A stretch of DNA of 64,000 bases from Zizania palustris (GCA_019279435.1 JAAALK010000086.1:16351913-16415912), one strand, 5' to 3'; positions 33,419 to 44,445 are shown, counted from the first letter of the stretch. Notes: generated by a model from the letters alone, not told the origin. Translations and numbers: made by a program.

Positions 33419-34315
33419 TGGATGGGCCGACGCAGTCACCGCCCCCCAGCAAAGTTGCTACCTATCCCTCCTGTGTGGCCCTTGGCCCGATGGGGCATGG
33501 ACCTCGTCGGCCCGCTCCCCAGAGCGAAGGGAAACCTACGCTTCGTCGTTGTCGCCGTCGAGTACTTCTCCAAGTGGGTCGAAGCGGCGCCTCTCACCAC
33601 CATCACATCCCGAAGTGTCCAGAAGTTTTTCTGGCAGCATATCGTGTGCCGGTTCGGAGTACCCAAGCAGCTCACATTGGATAACGGAACGCAGTTTGAT
33701 GCTGGCAGCTTCCGGGCATTCTGTGAAGAGCTGGGAGTTCCAGCTTTGCTTCGCGGCCGTGCGGCACCCTCAGTCTAACGGAGCAGTGGAGCGAGCCAAC
33801 GGGCACATTCTGTCCGGCCTTCATAAGCGTATTGTCGGGCTGGCCCGAGGCACGTGGCCCGACGAGCTACCCAAGGTCTTATGGTCCATCCGGACGACCG
33901 TTTCCCGGGCAACGGGCTTCACCCCGTTCCGCCTCTTGTTCGGCGACGAAGCGATGACGCCAACGGAGCTCCGCGCCGGTTCGCTGCGCGTCGTAGCACC
34001 CGAAGTTGAAGATGAACGCGCCGTCTCCCTTGACCTAGCGGAAGAAACGCGGCTGCGCGCCGTCGCCAACCTGTCCCACTATCAGAAGGAGACCAAAGGG
34101 TGGTACGATACCAAGGTCAAGCGCAACGAGTTCCAACCAGGGCACCTCGTCCTCCGCGCAGCGGTCGCTCCCTCCAAGTTGGGCAACAAATGGGACGGAC
34201 CGTACATTGTTACAAAGTCCGGACGGCCGGGGTCCTACCGCCTCGCTACGCTAGAAGGCGAAGAGCTGAAGCATTCGTGGCACGCTGCGGACCTGAAGCG
34301 CTACTTTCCGTAACA
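33419..34315 (+). pseudogene. gypsy2 integrase core and C-terminus
   Basis: Continues in the gag-pol frame: Asp in GMDLVGPLP, Asp in LTLDNGTQFD. Near 33738 the frame shifts: the remaining core (VRHPQSNGAVERANG with catalytic Glu) and C-terminus (WDGPYIVTK, HAADLKRYFP) lie in the next frame, which fits one extra C in GTTCCAGC. The frame ends with TAA at 34311-34313. With the upstream TAG this integrase is broken twice although each part is well kept. Confidence 0.88.
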
Positions 34316-34411
34316 CTACCGATGTACTTTATTCGCGGCCATCGCCGCCTGTTTGTATCCCCCACCTGGGCAATAAAATTTTCAGCCAACTATTCCGACC
34401 GACACAACTCG

Positions 34412-35131
34412 CGACGCACCCTCATATTCGGGTTCCGAGCTATGCCTCGACGCACCCTCGCATTCGGGTTCCGAGCTATGCCTCGACGCACCCTCACACT
34501 TGGGTTCCGAGCTATGCCTCGACGCACCCTCGCATTCGGGTCCCGAGCTCCGGCTCGACGCGCCCTCATATTCGGGTTCCAAGCTATGCCTCGACGCACC
34601 CTCACACTTGGGTTCCGAGCTATGCCTCGACGCACCCTCGCATTCGGGTCCCGAGCTCCGGCTCGACGCGCCCTCGCATTCGGGTTCCGAGCTATGCCTC
34701 GACGCACCCTCGCATTCGGGTTCCGAGCTATGCCTCGACGCACCCTCACACTCGGGTTCCGAGCTATGCCTCGACGCACCCTCGCATTCGGGTTCCGAGC
34801 TATGCCTCGACGCACCCTCGCATTCGGGTTCCGAGCTATGCCTCGACGCACCCTCACACTTGGGTTCCGAGCTATGCCTCGACGCACCCTCGCATTCGGG
34901 TCCCGAGCTCCGGCTCGACGCGCCCTCATATTCGGGTTCCGAGCTATGCCTCGACGCACCCTCGCATTCGGGTTCCGAGCTATGCCTCGACGCACCCTCG
35001 CATTCGGGTTCCGAGCTCCGGCTCGACGCACCCTCATGTTCGGGTCCCGAGCTCCGGCTCGACGCGCCCTCTTATTCGGGTCCCGAGCTATGCTTAGACA
35101 CGACCTCACGTTCGGGTTCAGAGCTATGCCG
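34412..35131. repeat. 36-bp tandem array, 20 units
   Basis: Exactly 20 x 36 bases with consensus CGACGCACCCTCGCATTCGG plus GTTCCGAGCTATGCCT. Variant positions sort units into types: CTCGCATTC, CTCACACTT or CTCATATTC in the first half, and TTCCGAGCTATGCCT or TCCCGAGCTCCGGCT in the second. The triple of units 3-5 recurs nearly unchanged as 6-8 and 13-15, so blocks of three have been copied. Because 36 is a multiple of three, long frames appear in several phases on both strands; none is a gene. Confidence 0.93.
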
Positions 35132-35300
35132 GTGTGACGCGCACCGTCCGCTCTCCCTCTCCTAAACCACTTAGCGCCCAGCTAATAAACCAGCTACCCG
35201 CTAAGAGGGGGGGAGGAAGAGAGAGAGAGCGGGGCGGCATATGAAGTGTACAATAACAAGCGCATAAGCGTACAATGTTCATTACAAGCAAAAGAGGAAG

Positions 35301-38300
35301 TTAAGAAAAGTTCTCGTCCAGGCCAAGAAGGAATCGCGGGCCCCTTCGGTTGGACGGACCGGAAGTCGTGCTCGCCCCCCGACCGGACCTTTCCTTCCTC
35401 TTCCTGCGCTCCTCTTCCTTCTTTTGGGCGCGGAAAGCTCTCTGGTCCTCTTGGAGCTGAGCCCAGCTGCGCAGGCCGCCCTCCTCCGGGGACGCTCCCC
35501 CTAAGTCAGCCTCCGTATCGGACCAGTCAACCGGTTCGGAGGATGAGGACGGCGAGCGAGACCCCCTCTCTTCGTCCTTCACATGCTTCAGAACCCCCTG
35601 AAGGACGTCGGAGTCCACACGTCCGTCACTGCCGCGGGGAAGAACGAAGCGCGCGGGCCGGTTCGCCCGCACAGCTTCGAGGATGGCCCAACGATGCCGA
35701 AGGGCGTCGTCCGGTTCAAGTACCTCGACATCAAGATCGCGACCGCGAACACCCTGAGTAAGTCCCGAAAAAGTAGTCTTTATTAATATAACTAAGTTCC
35801 CTAAGCTATTACAGGATAAGGCTAAGACCAACCCCTAGAGCTACACCTGCGGGTCCGGCAAACGAGCCGAGGCTGAAGGGTTCGAAGGGGCTGGAGGGTC
35901 GCGCGCACGGAGTGCTTCCTCCAGCCAAGCCTGGATCGACGTAGGGCCTTCGGTTTGCCAGGTCGCCTTGAGCGCCCTCCAAGCTTGGGTCAGGGCGAAG
36001 CTTGGCGTCCGAAGGTGGTCCCCCGTGAAGGCGACCGGGTGCGGGCTCGAAGGCGAAGGAAGCGGAAGCCCGGACGCCTCGAGGTGCCGGAGGATTCCGT
36101 ACGCTGCCACCCGAGCGGACACCTCGCCGTACTGATCCATGGCAAGCTGTATTTGCCGGACGGCAGATCGAACGAACTTCACTCGGCGGACCAGGGGCTC
36201 CCGGGCGATGTCGAACGTGCCGCAGCCAGTGCCGTAGCGCGCCAACATCTTCCGCAAGGATTCGGCGGCCTCGGCCGCCGTCTTCCCGGCCTCGGCGAGC
36301 TCCTCGGCGGCCTTCCCGTTCCGCGAGTTGAGGCCCGCCTCGACCTCCTCCAAATGAGTCACCCGGGCTCCGAGGGCTTCAACCTTGCGTTCCGCCTCCG
36401 AGGCCCGGGCTTGGAGTCGGGAAACCTCCTCTTCGAGCTGATCCGCCTCCGAGGCCCGGACCCGGAGTACCTCCGCCTCAGCGGCTTTGGTTCGGAGGGC
36501 GCCGACCTCCGCTTCCAGCTCGTCGGCACGAGCGGCCCTGGCCCGGAGTCCCTCCAGCTCCGCGACGCGGGCCCTGAGCAAGTCCGCCTCCGCTGCTTGG
36601 GCCTCCAGCGCCGCCACCTTCGACGCCTGGGATCGAAGGGCCTCGGCCTCCATCGAACGCTCGCGGGCCAACCTCTCCGCGGCCACCACCCGGGACGCAA
36701 GCCCTGCGGCATACGCCTCGTGATGCTCGCGCTCGAGAAGCAGAGCGGACATCTGCCCCTGCGCCAGCGCCACCACCTGCATGCGGAAAAATGGTCAGAA
36801 GAGCCGCGGCGAGGGCGTCAAGGATGTCCAAAGAAAGTACCTGGCCCGCGGCCGTCTCGATGGCCCTTCCGAGGTCCAAGCTGTTCGATCGCCCGAGCTC
36901 GCCTATCACCGGGGCGTCGCGCAGCCGCAGGTAGTAGTCGTGGATCGGAGCCACTCTCGAGGCGAAGTCCTCTCCGACCGACAGGAAAGAGCGCAGGAGC
37001 GGCACGGAGCCGCGCGCGGTTCGTAGGTCGGTGGGGGGCCGATGCCGGACTTCGGCGCCCCCGGCAGGCTCCTGAGGAGCCCCCTCGGCGCTCCGGGACT
37101 CCGCCTCGTCCTGCGGATTCAAGCCCCCCTTCGCGGTGACAGGGGCTCCGGACCTCGCATCCGGAGCATTTGCCGGCTGACGGTCGACTGGCTCCATGCC
37201 TCCGGCCGAAATGCCTGCACGAGCAACGGAAGTTAAATACAGGAAAACTCCTTGCGCACGGAGAGGCGTGACGAAGTTACCGTACCCGCGTCCGCAGTAT
37301 CGTCGACGCGGTCCGGGGGCTGAAAGTGGCCCGACGGGCTCGGGCGGAAGAAAAGGTTGTCGATGGAGTTCGGCGGAGAACCCGCTACCGCCGCGGCCAA
37401 TTCCGCCTCCTTGTCGGCGCTCCTTTCGATGCCGGCGAGTGGGTCAGCTAGGCCTCCGTGGCCCAAGCTGTCCGTAGCCCTGCTCTCGACGGAGCCCGCG
37501 GAGCCGCCCGCCGAAACGGGTATCGGAGAGGAAGCGGTCCCCGGGCGGGGCGTCACTCCGGCGATGCGTGACTCTTGGTTGGCGTCCGGCGTGGGCTCCG
37601 TTGGGCCCGGGTGAAGGAGAGCATCCTCGCGCCCCTCGGTGCTCGGCGGGATCGATGGAGCCGGAGCCGGAACCTCCGGGAGATCTCCCGACTCCGACTG
37701 GACTCCTTCGCTGGAGCCCCCTCCCTCCGAACGAGAAGCCGAGGAAGGTCCCGGCGACGCGCGCTTCGGCCCCTTCACGATCCTCTTCTTCTTCGAGCGG
37801 CTCGGAGAAGAGCAGGCGTCCGCATCGACCGCCTTCCTCTTCGAGACATCCCGGAGGATCTCACCCTCCGGTAGAGGCGGGGGCGTGAGCTCGAGCGCCC
37901 CCCACACTCTGTTGTAGCGTTCCCAGGAGCCCACCAGCTCCAACCGGCGGGCCCGCTCGGCCGCGGTGGGAACCCCCAGGATCCTTTCCGCCAGGCGAGC
38001 GATCTCTTCGGGTGTCCGAGCGACGAGCGACCCTGCACCTCTTCGTCAGGGCCGGGGTATCCCTCAAGCGCGCAAAAGCAAGACTGAAGGCGAAAGAAAG
38101 CTGAGACTTACCAAGTTGGCGAGAGAGCTCCGTCGGCACCGACGCGTCCCGGCTGCTCCGGAGCAAGGCGGGCCACTCCTCCTTAAGCGGAGGGATCTCG
38201 AGGGCCACGAACTCCTCCGCCAAGTCCCGCATGCTCATCCGGCGGGCGATGATTTGGAGAAGTTGTACCCTCGACGAGATGGCCCCGGAGTTGACTTCGA

Positions 38301-38991
38301 CCCGCGCCTCTCTCCGGAACCAAATGTGGCGCGGTATTCCGGCCAAGCCGGAGGTGAGCCCTACGCGAACGTAGAACCACCGGTTCACCCACTTCGAGTA
38401 CCACCTTTCGTTGGTGGCCTTCGCCGGGAAGGAGTCCGCGTACCTCCTCCGGAGCTGGAAGTTGATGCTCCCGAAGGCCAGCACCCGGCCGTCCTTTTTC
38501 TTCGGTTGGCAGAGGGCTTCGTGCATCTCAGCGAAGACCTCCGCCCTCCCTTCGCAGCCTTCAGCGCGCATGGCCCACTCGAAGATGGCGAGGCGGGCCA
38601 CGGCGTTGGGGGACAGCTGCGGGAGCTCCAGATGGAACGCCTCCAGGACCCCAGCGAGAAGCTCTGAGGCAGGGAACCCTAGGCCCGCGTCGAAGAAGGC
38701 TTCGAAGACGACGACCTCGCCTTCCCGCGGCCGCGGGGCCGTCTCCCGCCCCGGCCTTCTCGCCGGCGTCTCTGGGCCGAGGCGGTTCCTGGTCGCCTGC
38801 TCGATCGAGGCTTCTGTGCAGGCAGACGCCCCGAGCTCCAGCGTCTGTTCCCGGAATCGCTCGGAAGCGGGGCGGAGCTCGCGCACGCCGGGCACCTCTG
38901 GCGTGTCGGTCGCCGCCGCCGCCGCGGCCGTCATCTGGCGCTGCAAGAAGCGCGGGTCCATCGCCATTGTGGGAACCGGCTTCCTCGACAT
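35301..38991 (-). CDS. Antisense gene of gypsy2, 5-exon model, PF04195-like with coiled coil
   Basis: Model: complement of join(35301-35753, 35847-36776, 36841-37214, 37286-38032, 38112-38991), 1,127 codons plus stop. All four introns (93, 64, 71, 79 nt) are GT-AG and keep frame; the first has a strong GTAAGT donor. Exon 1 holds a block (FHLELPQLSPNAVARLAIFEW, then WYSKWVNRWFYVR) that I recognise as the plant 'putative gypsy type transposon' domain. Exons 2-3 are Pro/Ser/Glu-rich with a basic SKKKRIVKGPKR stretch. Exon 4 is a long Ala/Glu/Arg/Leu coiled coil. The last junction is least certain: reading through it gives a TAG two codons on (35841-35843). No function is established. Start chosen at the first ATG below a TATA box. 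Confidence 0.72.
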
Positions 38992-39105
38992 TCTTGGGGA
39001 GAAGATGGAAGGAGCGTAGGGCTCAGAGGGCGACTGGGCAGTGGGCTAAGCGGTCGCGGTTTGGCGCGTGAGGGTGAAGGAAGAAGAAGCCGTGAAGGGC
39101 AAGGG

Positions 39106-39114
39106 TATATATAT
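39106..39114 (-). promoter_or_regulatory. TATA box for the antisense gene
   Basis: GATATATATACC on the minus strand, about 115 bases upstream of the ATG at 38991, in otherwise GC-rich DNA. Placement suggests a promoter of its own, separate from the LTR. Confidence 0.55.
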
Positions 39115-39559
39115 CTTTCGGAAAGGCTGGCGGTTCGACTCCCGTTTCGGTTAGCGCACGAACGTGGCGGTTTACGCGGCACCGCATTCAAAACTGGGTG
39201 GCGCATCGGGGCGCGAGGGCGATCTCCCGGCGATCCGCCTCTTCGGTGCCGCCGGCGCGCGTATTAACTGCTCTCGGCCCGCTCGCCCGGCTCCTCGGGG
39301 TTGGAACCCCCGTAGTCAAGATGCGCCAGCCTCCGGTCAGCTCGGTCAACCCCCTCCTCGGTGCCTCGGAGGCGGGCGGAAGCCCGAGGCAGGGCCTAAT
39401 TCCCCGGTCTCTCGGCTCCCCATCTCAGTGCGCTCTAGCGCCCCGGCGGATGCGGCGCCCTAAAGCGAGGTACGCACTCTTGTGAATTGGCGGGATTATC
39501 TTGTGCGCTTCCACTCCCTCCTATTGCAGGACTACGAGCGGGAAGAAGCGAGGGGCTAC
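39115..39559. other. Non-coding region between antisense promoter and 3' LTR of gypsy2
   Basis: GC-rich, no gene. Ends in a purine-rich GAAGAAGCGAGGGGCTAC that can serve as polypurine tract before the LTR at 39560. Confidence 0.6.
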
Positions 39560-39630
39560 TGTTGGGGGAGATAATCCCTGGAGTCAGCGGGGTGGGCCCC
39601 CCAGCCGGAGGGCCCAGGCTTGGTGACGGG

Positions 39631-39830
39631 GGTCACCTTCCGGAGGAGCGTGGCCGGAGGTCACCTTCCGGAGGAGCGTGGCCGGAGGTCACCCCCGGAG
39701 GAGCATGGCCGGAGGTCACCGTCCGGAGAGGCGTGGCCGGAGGTCACTGTCCGGAGGAGCGTGGCCGGAGGTCACCATCTGGGGGAGCGTGGCCGGAGGT
39801 CACCTTCCGGAGGAGTGAAGCCGGAGGTCG
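39631..39830. repeat. 28-bp tandem repeats in U3 of the gypsy2 LTR
   Basis: Eight units beginning GGTCAC (GGTCGC in the last) at 39631, 39659, 39687, 39714, 39742, 39770, 39798 and 39826. Consensus GGTCACCTTCCGGAGGAGCG plus TGGCCGGA. Each contains CCGGAGG and GGCCGG dyads. Position upstream of the TATA box suits an enhancer block. Confidence 0.9.
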
Positions 39831-40136
39831 CCCTTCGGCGTAGGACACAGGAGCCCGCCCTCCGAAGGCTGGAGGTCCGGGGCTCTCGGCAGGCCCGGCG
39901 AGACGAGCCCAAAGGGAGTCTTGGCGGGAAAAGGACCAGTTGGTCGTGCGAAAGGACAGGATCGCGATCTTCTGAGCCGTGTCGGGCGGCGCAGGAAGCA
40001 TCTGACACGGCCGATACGCTGTCAGAGTCGAATCTTCTTGTCTGTACTATGTACCTCTTTGTCTGTACTACCGGTCAGGGTTGGTCGGGTGGCCGTTGGC
40101 AGCCCGGAGGCGCTTGGCCCTCTGGGCAGGGCGCCC

Positions 40137-40144
40137 TATAAATA
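40137..40144 (+). promoter_or_regulatory. TATA box of gypsy2 LTR
   Basis: TATAAATA in CGCCCTATAAATACCCCCC, about 100 bases before the LTR end. Confidence 0.65.
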
Positions 40145-40242
40145 CCCCCCACTACAGTTGTAACGGACAGGCAGTCCAGACCATTGAATACACTACTCTT
40201 GTTTTCCACTAAAACCTGCTGGTTCGATCCGTCGTTCCAACA

Positions 40243-41000
40243 AAGCCTTGTACTCTCTTTCGCATGATTATTTTCTTAAAAAATCTTATGTTTTAATTCC
40301 AAAGATTCTTATGTTTTTTCAAATTATTATGATTTGGGCCATAGTTTTTACTAATACACTCGAAGCAATAATCAACGCGTATAAGAAAATCGTAGAATAG
40401 TAATTGAATGTCGTGTGTGTTGAAATAAAAAATTACATCATTAAAAATGATATAAATAATAAGAGAGCAGAATATTCAGACAACAAGAATCCATATGTCA
40501 CGGATTGTTCTGATGATAGACCGAACACTAATAAGTATTTTTAAAATAATATATTAATTTAATTTTCGTCGGCTTTAAAAAATATTGACGGAAATGTTAC
40601 ATTTTCGTGTAGTGGTATATCCGTTAAATGTTAAACGGTACAGTACCAACTACGTTCCAATAGGAGATCAAAACGTTAGCAAACTGAGCCACGTGAAAAT
40701 AACCGGCAAATTAAACGCTCCCGTTTCACTGCGGTACAGAATTGAACCAATCGAGACAGTAGATGATGACCATATATAGATCTTGTTTTTTCCACAAACA
40801 ATATTAATAAGCTTAAGAGGTCTCAAACTATTTTGACGTGTTGTTCATTAACAGAATAATGTATAAAAATAGCATTATTTTGTGGATGTCGGGTTAAAAA
40901 AATTGTTTATGAAAAGTACCACTTTTGTGGGGTTATATTCAGAGAATCAAATATAAAATTAGTCTTATTTGCATATGTGGTTTATGTGGATCTTCTTTTT
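40243..41000. other. AT-rich intergenic sequence
   Basis: No gene. 40561-40614 (CGTCGGC ... TTTTCGTGTAGTG) resembles the right end of a CACTA element with its sub-terminal motif, but no partner end was found. Confidence 0.35.
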
Positions 41001-41426
41001 TGAAATAGAGTTTAGAGAGCAACAAGAACAACTCACACACATAATTATTTTTTCGAGATACACAACAGCAAACACATCACATGAGAGAATGATTTGTGTT
41101 GCACATCAGCACCTTCTCACTCACTGCACTGTTTAGAGATGCATTTACAGGACTTAAATAGCATCACACACACGATGAGATCACTCACTCACGCAATCTT
41201 CTTGTGCAATCACCTCCACTAATTTCTGCATGGCTGCACTAATTCCATTGCACTAATTCAGCACACAATCACTCAATCTCCACTAATTCCGCTGCACTGA
41301 TTCAACACGCAATCACTCAATTAATTCCTAGATGCACTTAACGACACATTCCAAATAGCACAATGCATGCAACACATAACATCTAAACATGATAACACAA
41401 ATGGAAATACAAGATTATTTCTAACA
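41001..41426 (-). repeat. 3' LTR of the gag-only element
   Basis: Starts TGAAATAGAGTTTAGAG and ends TTTCTAACA. Aligns with 42404-42851 along its length, with many substitutions and a few indels. Confidence 0.8.
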
Positions 41427-41518
41427 ATTACCCCCTAATCTTGATTTCCTTCTTCTTAACACCTCCACATCGAGAATCAAAGTAGTGTAGTTTCATCATC
41501 GTCATCTGCAATGGCAAT

Positions 41519-42379
41519 CTATGCCACTGCCCTGGTCACCTTCTTCACTTCATCACACTCGTCGGCGAAGTGTCCAAATTCGTCACATTTACAACAATCA
41601 ATCTTTGACTTATCAAACTTTCCACGATACTTTTTCTCACCGTTGTTGCTACCAAAGCCATTGCCACTGATCTTCTCTTGAGCAACTATAGCCTCCCACT
41701 CGGCGCGCGTGAGGCGTGGATCGACGCCAGTAAACAGTAGTTGCGGTCCTCTTTCCCTATCACGTCGACGCCCCCTTGATGACTCCTCGAATGACCTCAA
41801 ACGACCGATGGTCTCTATAACCGATATCTCTATCACATCCCCCGTTGCTCGATAGTGCTGACAATGGTTAGGAACTTGTTGGGGATAGAATGCATGAACT
41901 TTTCAACAACGATAATCTCCTCCTCTTTGGTGCCAAGAGCACGTATCTCATTCACTATCGTGGTAACCTTCAAGACAAAATCATTAATTTTCTCAGATTC
42001 ATCCATGTACATACCATCAAGCTCCCTCTTGAGGGTTTGCACTCGGGCTTGCTTGACGCGCTCTTCACCCATGTTCATCTCCTTGAGAGCATCCCATGTC
42101 TCCTTCGTTGTTTCCTTCTCGGATATGTCCATCACCATAGCCTCCGGCATGGCTTGGACAATGGCGGCGAGAACCATTTGATCCATCTTTTCATCGACAT
42201 TTCTCTTGCGCTCCACGGTCGACCACATGCCTTGTGCGCATGAAGATTTTCATCTTCATTGCCCACACACCGTAGTTATTCTCCGTTAGCATAGGGTAAC
42301 AAAGAGTCACCCCCTCTTCTTTCACTTGTTGCACCATTGACGACTCAAGGCCACCATCGAGGGACATCGCCATAAGCAC
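41519..42379 (-). pseudogene. Gag of the gag-only element
   Basis: Three overlapping pieces in two frames (42379-42191, 42228-41833, 41836-41519) make a copia Gag: N-terminal YPMLTENNYGVWAMKMK, the central helical region (ETWDALKEMNMGEERVK, KINDFVLKVTTIVNEIR), and a C-terminal zinc knuckle CCKCDEFGHFADEC. Two frameshifts break it. It would bind RNA and form particles in a functional copy, with enzymes supplied by another element. Confidence 0.82.
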
Positions 42380-42389
42380 TCACTCTTTG

Positions 42390-42401
42390 GCTCTGATACC
42401 A
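42390..42401 (-). other. Primer binding site of the gag-only element
   Basis: TGGTATCAGAGC on the minus strand, two bases from the LTR. Confidence 0.85.
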
Positions 42402-42403
42402 CT

Positions 42404-42851
42404 TGATAGAATTTAGAGAGCAACAAGAACAACTCACGCACACTATTATTTTTTTTGAGATACACAACTGCACACACGCCCACATGAGAGGATGATTTGT
42501 ACTGCACATCAGCACCCTCTCACTCACTACACTGTTTAGAGATGCACTTACAAAGACTTAAATAGTCATACGCACACACGATGAGACTACTCACTCACGC
42601 AATCTCCTTGTGCAATCACCTCCACTAATTTCTGCATGGCTGCACTAATTCCTGCAATCTCCACTAATTCCGCTGCACTAATTCAACACACAATCACTCA
42701 ATCTCCACTAATTATGTTGCACTAATTTAGCACGCAATCACTCAATTAATTCCTAGATGCACTTAATAACACATTTCAAATAGCACAATGCATGCAACAC
42801 TTAAAATCTAAACATGATAACACAAATAGAAATACAAGATTATTTCTAACA
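42404..42851 (-). repeat. 5' LTR of the gag-only element
   Basis: Plus-strand ends TGATAGAATTTAGAG and GATTATTTCTAACA. Contains repeated CTCCACTAATT and GCACTAATTC motifs. Confidence 0.8.
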
Positions 42852-43719
42852 GCCACGTCTCACCAAGAAAATTTATACGGAACTACGTGCACTACAAAAA
42901 AACTGTAAATTTTCGTTGGCTAAGCCAAATCCGACGGAACAAGCTAATTTCCATCGGCAAAACGTTAACTTTCGCCGGTTTTTAGCCGACGAAAGCTTGT
43001 GGACGATAGTTGACTATCTTCCGTCGGCTAAGCATAGCCGACGGAAGTTATATATTCAACAGAAAAAATTAACTTTTGTCGGCTAATTTTTGGCCGACTG
43101 AAGTTAAGTTATTGTTATTATTTCACATTTTTGATTATACATTCCAACCGGAACATAATTTTACATTTAAATACATCCAAATATATCATCTACAAATATG
43201 ACAAACAATGCTTGGAAGCAACAAATATTCCAATAAATGCCGCAGAAGTGAAACAAAAAATGACACAGTGATGAAAACAAGTGAAATGTTACTCAAATTT
43301 ATACCAAGAGCAGTAGCCAAAGATGTTGGAACAACTTCAGAACAGATATTTAAATTATTGTAACCATTTTTAAACAATAATATACAATGAAAACGAAGCC
43401 CTGCATAATGCACCAACTACTCACACGTTGCTAACTAAACATCAGTTGCATATGCAATTCAATCGTGATGTGTGTTTACCTGAATTCAGGATCAGAATAC
43501 GTAGCACATGCCAGCAAGATTGATCTGATCAATGGTATTTGTATGACAGCAGAAGCCATGACTTCAGCTTATTGAAGGTGATTTTTCTGTGACACCGGAG
43601 AAATAAGTGTCGGAGAAGAGAGGTTGCTTTTTTACTTAATTTTGTTGTACTAATTACAAAATGGGTGGCAACAGTTGCAATTGATTCGAAGCTAACGGCC
43701 ACGTGAATGATAAAAGGAA

Positions 43720-44001
43720 TAATTCGATTTATGCCAATACAATTTTGTGATTTTGGAGAAATGTTATTACAATTCGTATATTTACATTTATATCATTCCG
43801 GAATTGTAACTCTCTCAAAATGTAATGGTATATTTCAGAATTCTCTAAAATTATAATGACATATTTCGGAATTCTCTAAATTTGTAATGGTATAGTTCGG
43901 AATTCTCTGAAATTATAATGACATGAATCTAAATATATGAATTGTAATAGCATTTCTCCAAAATCGTAAAATTGCAATGGTATGGATCAAATTTTCCCAC
44001 A
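43720..44001. mobile_element. MULE-type MITE inside CACTA1
   Basis: Flanked by ATAAAAGGAA on both sides (43710-43719, 44002-44011), fitting the 9-10 bp duplications of Mutator-like elements. The arms pair over more than 60 bases (GATTTTGGAGAAATG and inverse). The middle repeats a TTCGGAATTCTCTAAA unit three to four times. Confidence 0.72.
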
Positions 44002-44299
44002 ATAAAAGGAACTAAGGGATGGCTTGTAAGCCATGAAATTCATAGTAAACAGCAGTAAAACACAATTCCTGTAGCCATGAAATTTGCAAGTCGGTAAGGC
44101 TTATCTGAAATGATAGAATCGACGATATAGATAAGGTTAGATTAAGTTTAGGATAATAACTCAAAAAGAAAAACACAAATCCAGGACAACACAATCGATA
44201 AATTTCACATGTTTCATCAATTTTTGTGGCTAAAACACAGCAAACTAACATACAAATAATAAATCTTCACATAACAGTTTGAATAAAGCATAACCAAAA

Positions 44300-44445
44300 G
44301 GGAAAATTACTCGTATGCCATTATAATTTTCAGAAATTGCCTATATGCCACTGTCAGTGACTGTGGTGGCCCCTATCTGTCAGTGACACACTAATAGCAT
44401 ATTGGCAAACCGTAAAAATTGTAATGGCACGGAAAAAATTAACCC
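44300..44445. mobile_element. Short MULE-type MITE inside CACTA1
   Basis: Ends GGGAAAATTACTCGTATGCC and inverse GGGTTAATTTTTTCCGTGCC. Flanks TAACCAAAA and TAACAAAAT agree imperfectly. The interior has TGTCAGTGAC repeated. Confidence 0.5.

Larger units (their letters stand above)
29095..40242 (+). mobile_element. Tat-like Ty3/gypsy element with antisense gene (gypsy2), 5'-truncated
   Basis: Gag, protease, reverse transcriptase, two RNases H and integrase on the plus strand, then a 36-bp repeat array, a gene on the minus strand, and a 3' LTR. Upstream of gag there is neither LTR nor primer site; element-like sequence begins near 29095 after AT-rich DNA. An antisense gene between integrase and LTR is known for some Tat elements. 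Pol has one stop and one frameshift, both around integrase. Confidence 0.9.
39560..40242 (+). repeat. 3' LTR of gypsy2 (683 bp)
   Basis: Starts TGTTGGGGGAGATAATCCC and ends CGTTCCAACA. TATA box TATAAATA at 40137-40144. No 5' copy in the window, so no target duplication can be checked. Confidence 0.85.
41001..42851 (-). mobile_element. Short copia-type element with gag only (TR-GAG-like)
   Basis: Two related LTRs (41001-41426 and 42404-42851), a copia primer site next to the right LTR, a gag region, and a polypurine tract (AAGATTAGGGGGTAAT on the minus strand) next to the left LTR. Between gag stop and polypurine tract there are only about 90 bases, so pol is missing altogether. The LTRs have many differences, so insertion is old. 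No target duplication is visible (GCCAC on the right, TTTTT on the left). Confidence 0.82.

Noticed and set aside
33540..33600. Loss of integrase catalytic Asp in gypsy2 (VEYFSKW instead of VDYFTKW)
   Set aside because: That Asp is not one of the DDE residues; the catalytic ones are in MDLVGP, DNGTQF and VERANG and are present.
34100..35137. 345-, 239- and 221-residue repeat proteins
   Set aside because: They are the 36-bp array read in different phases on both strands.
37215..37280. Alternative donor GTAACT for intron 2 of the antisense gene
   Set aside because: Using it puts exon 3 out of frame and gives a stop soon after; GTACGG at 37285 keeps the frame.
40526..40614. Complete 89-bp CACTA MITE
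   Set aside because: The left CACTA has no matching inverted repeat and the flanking triplets differ (GAA, GTA).
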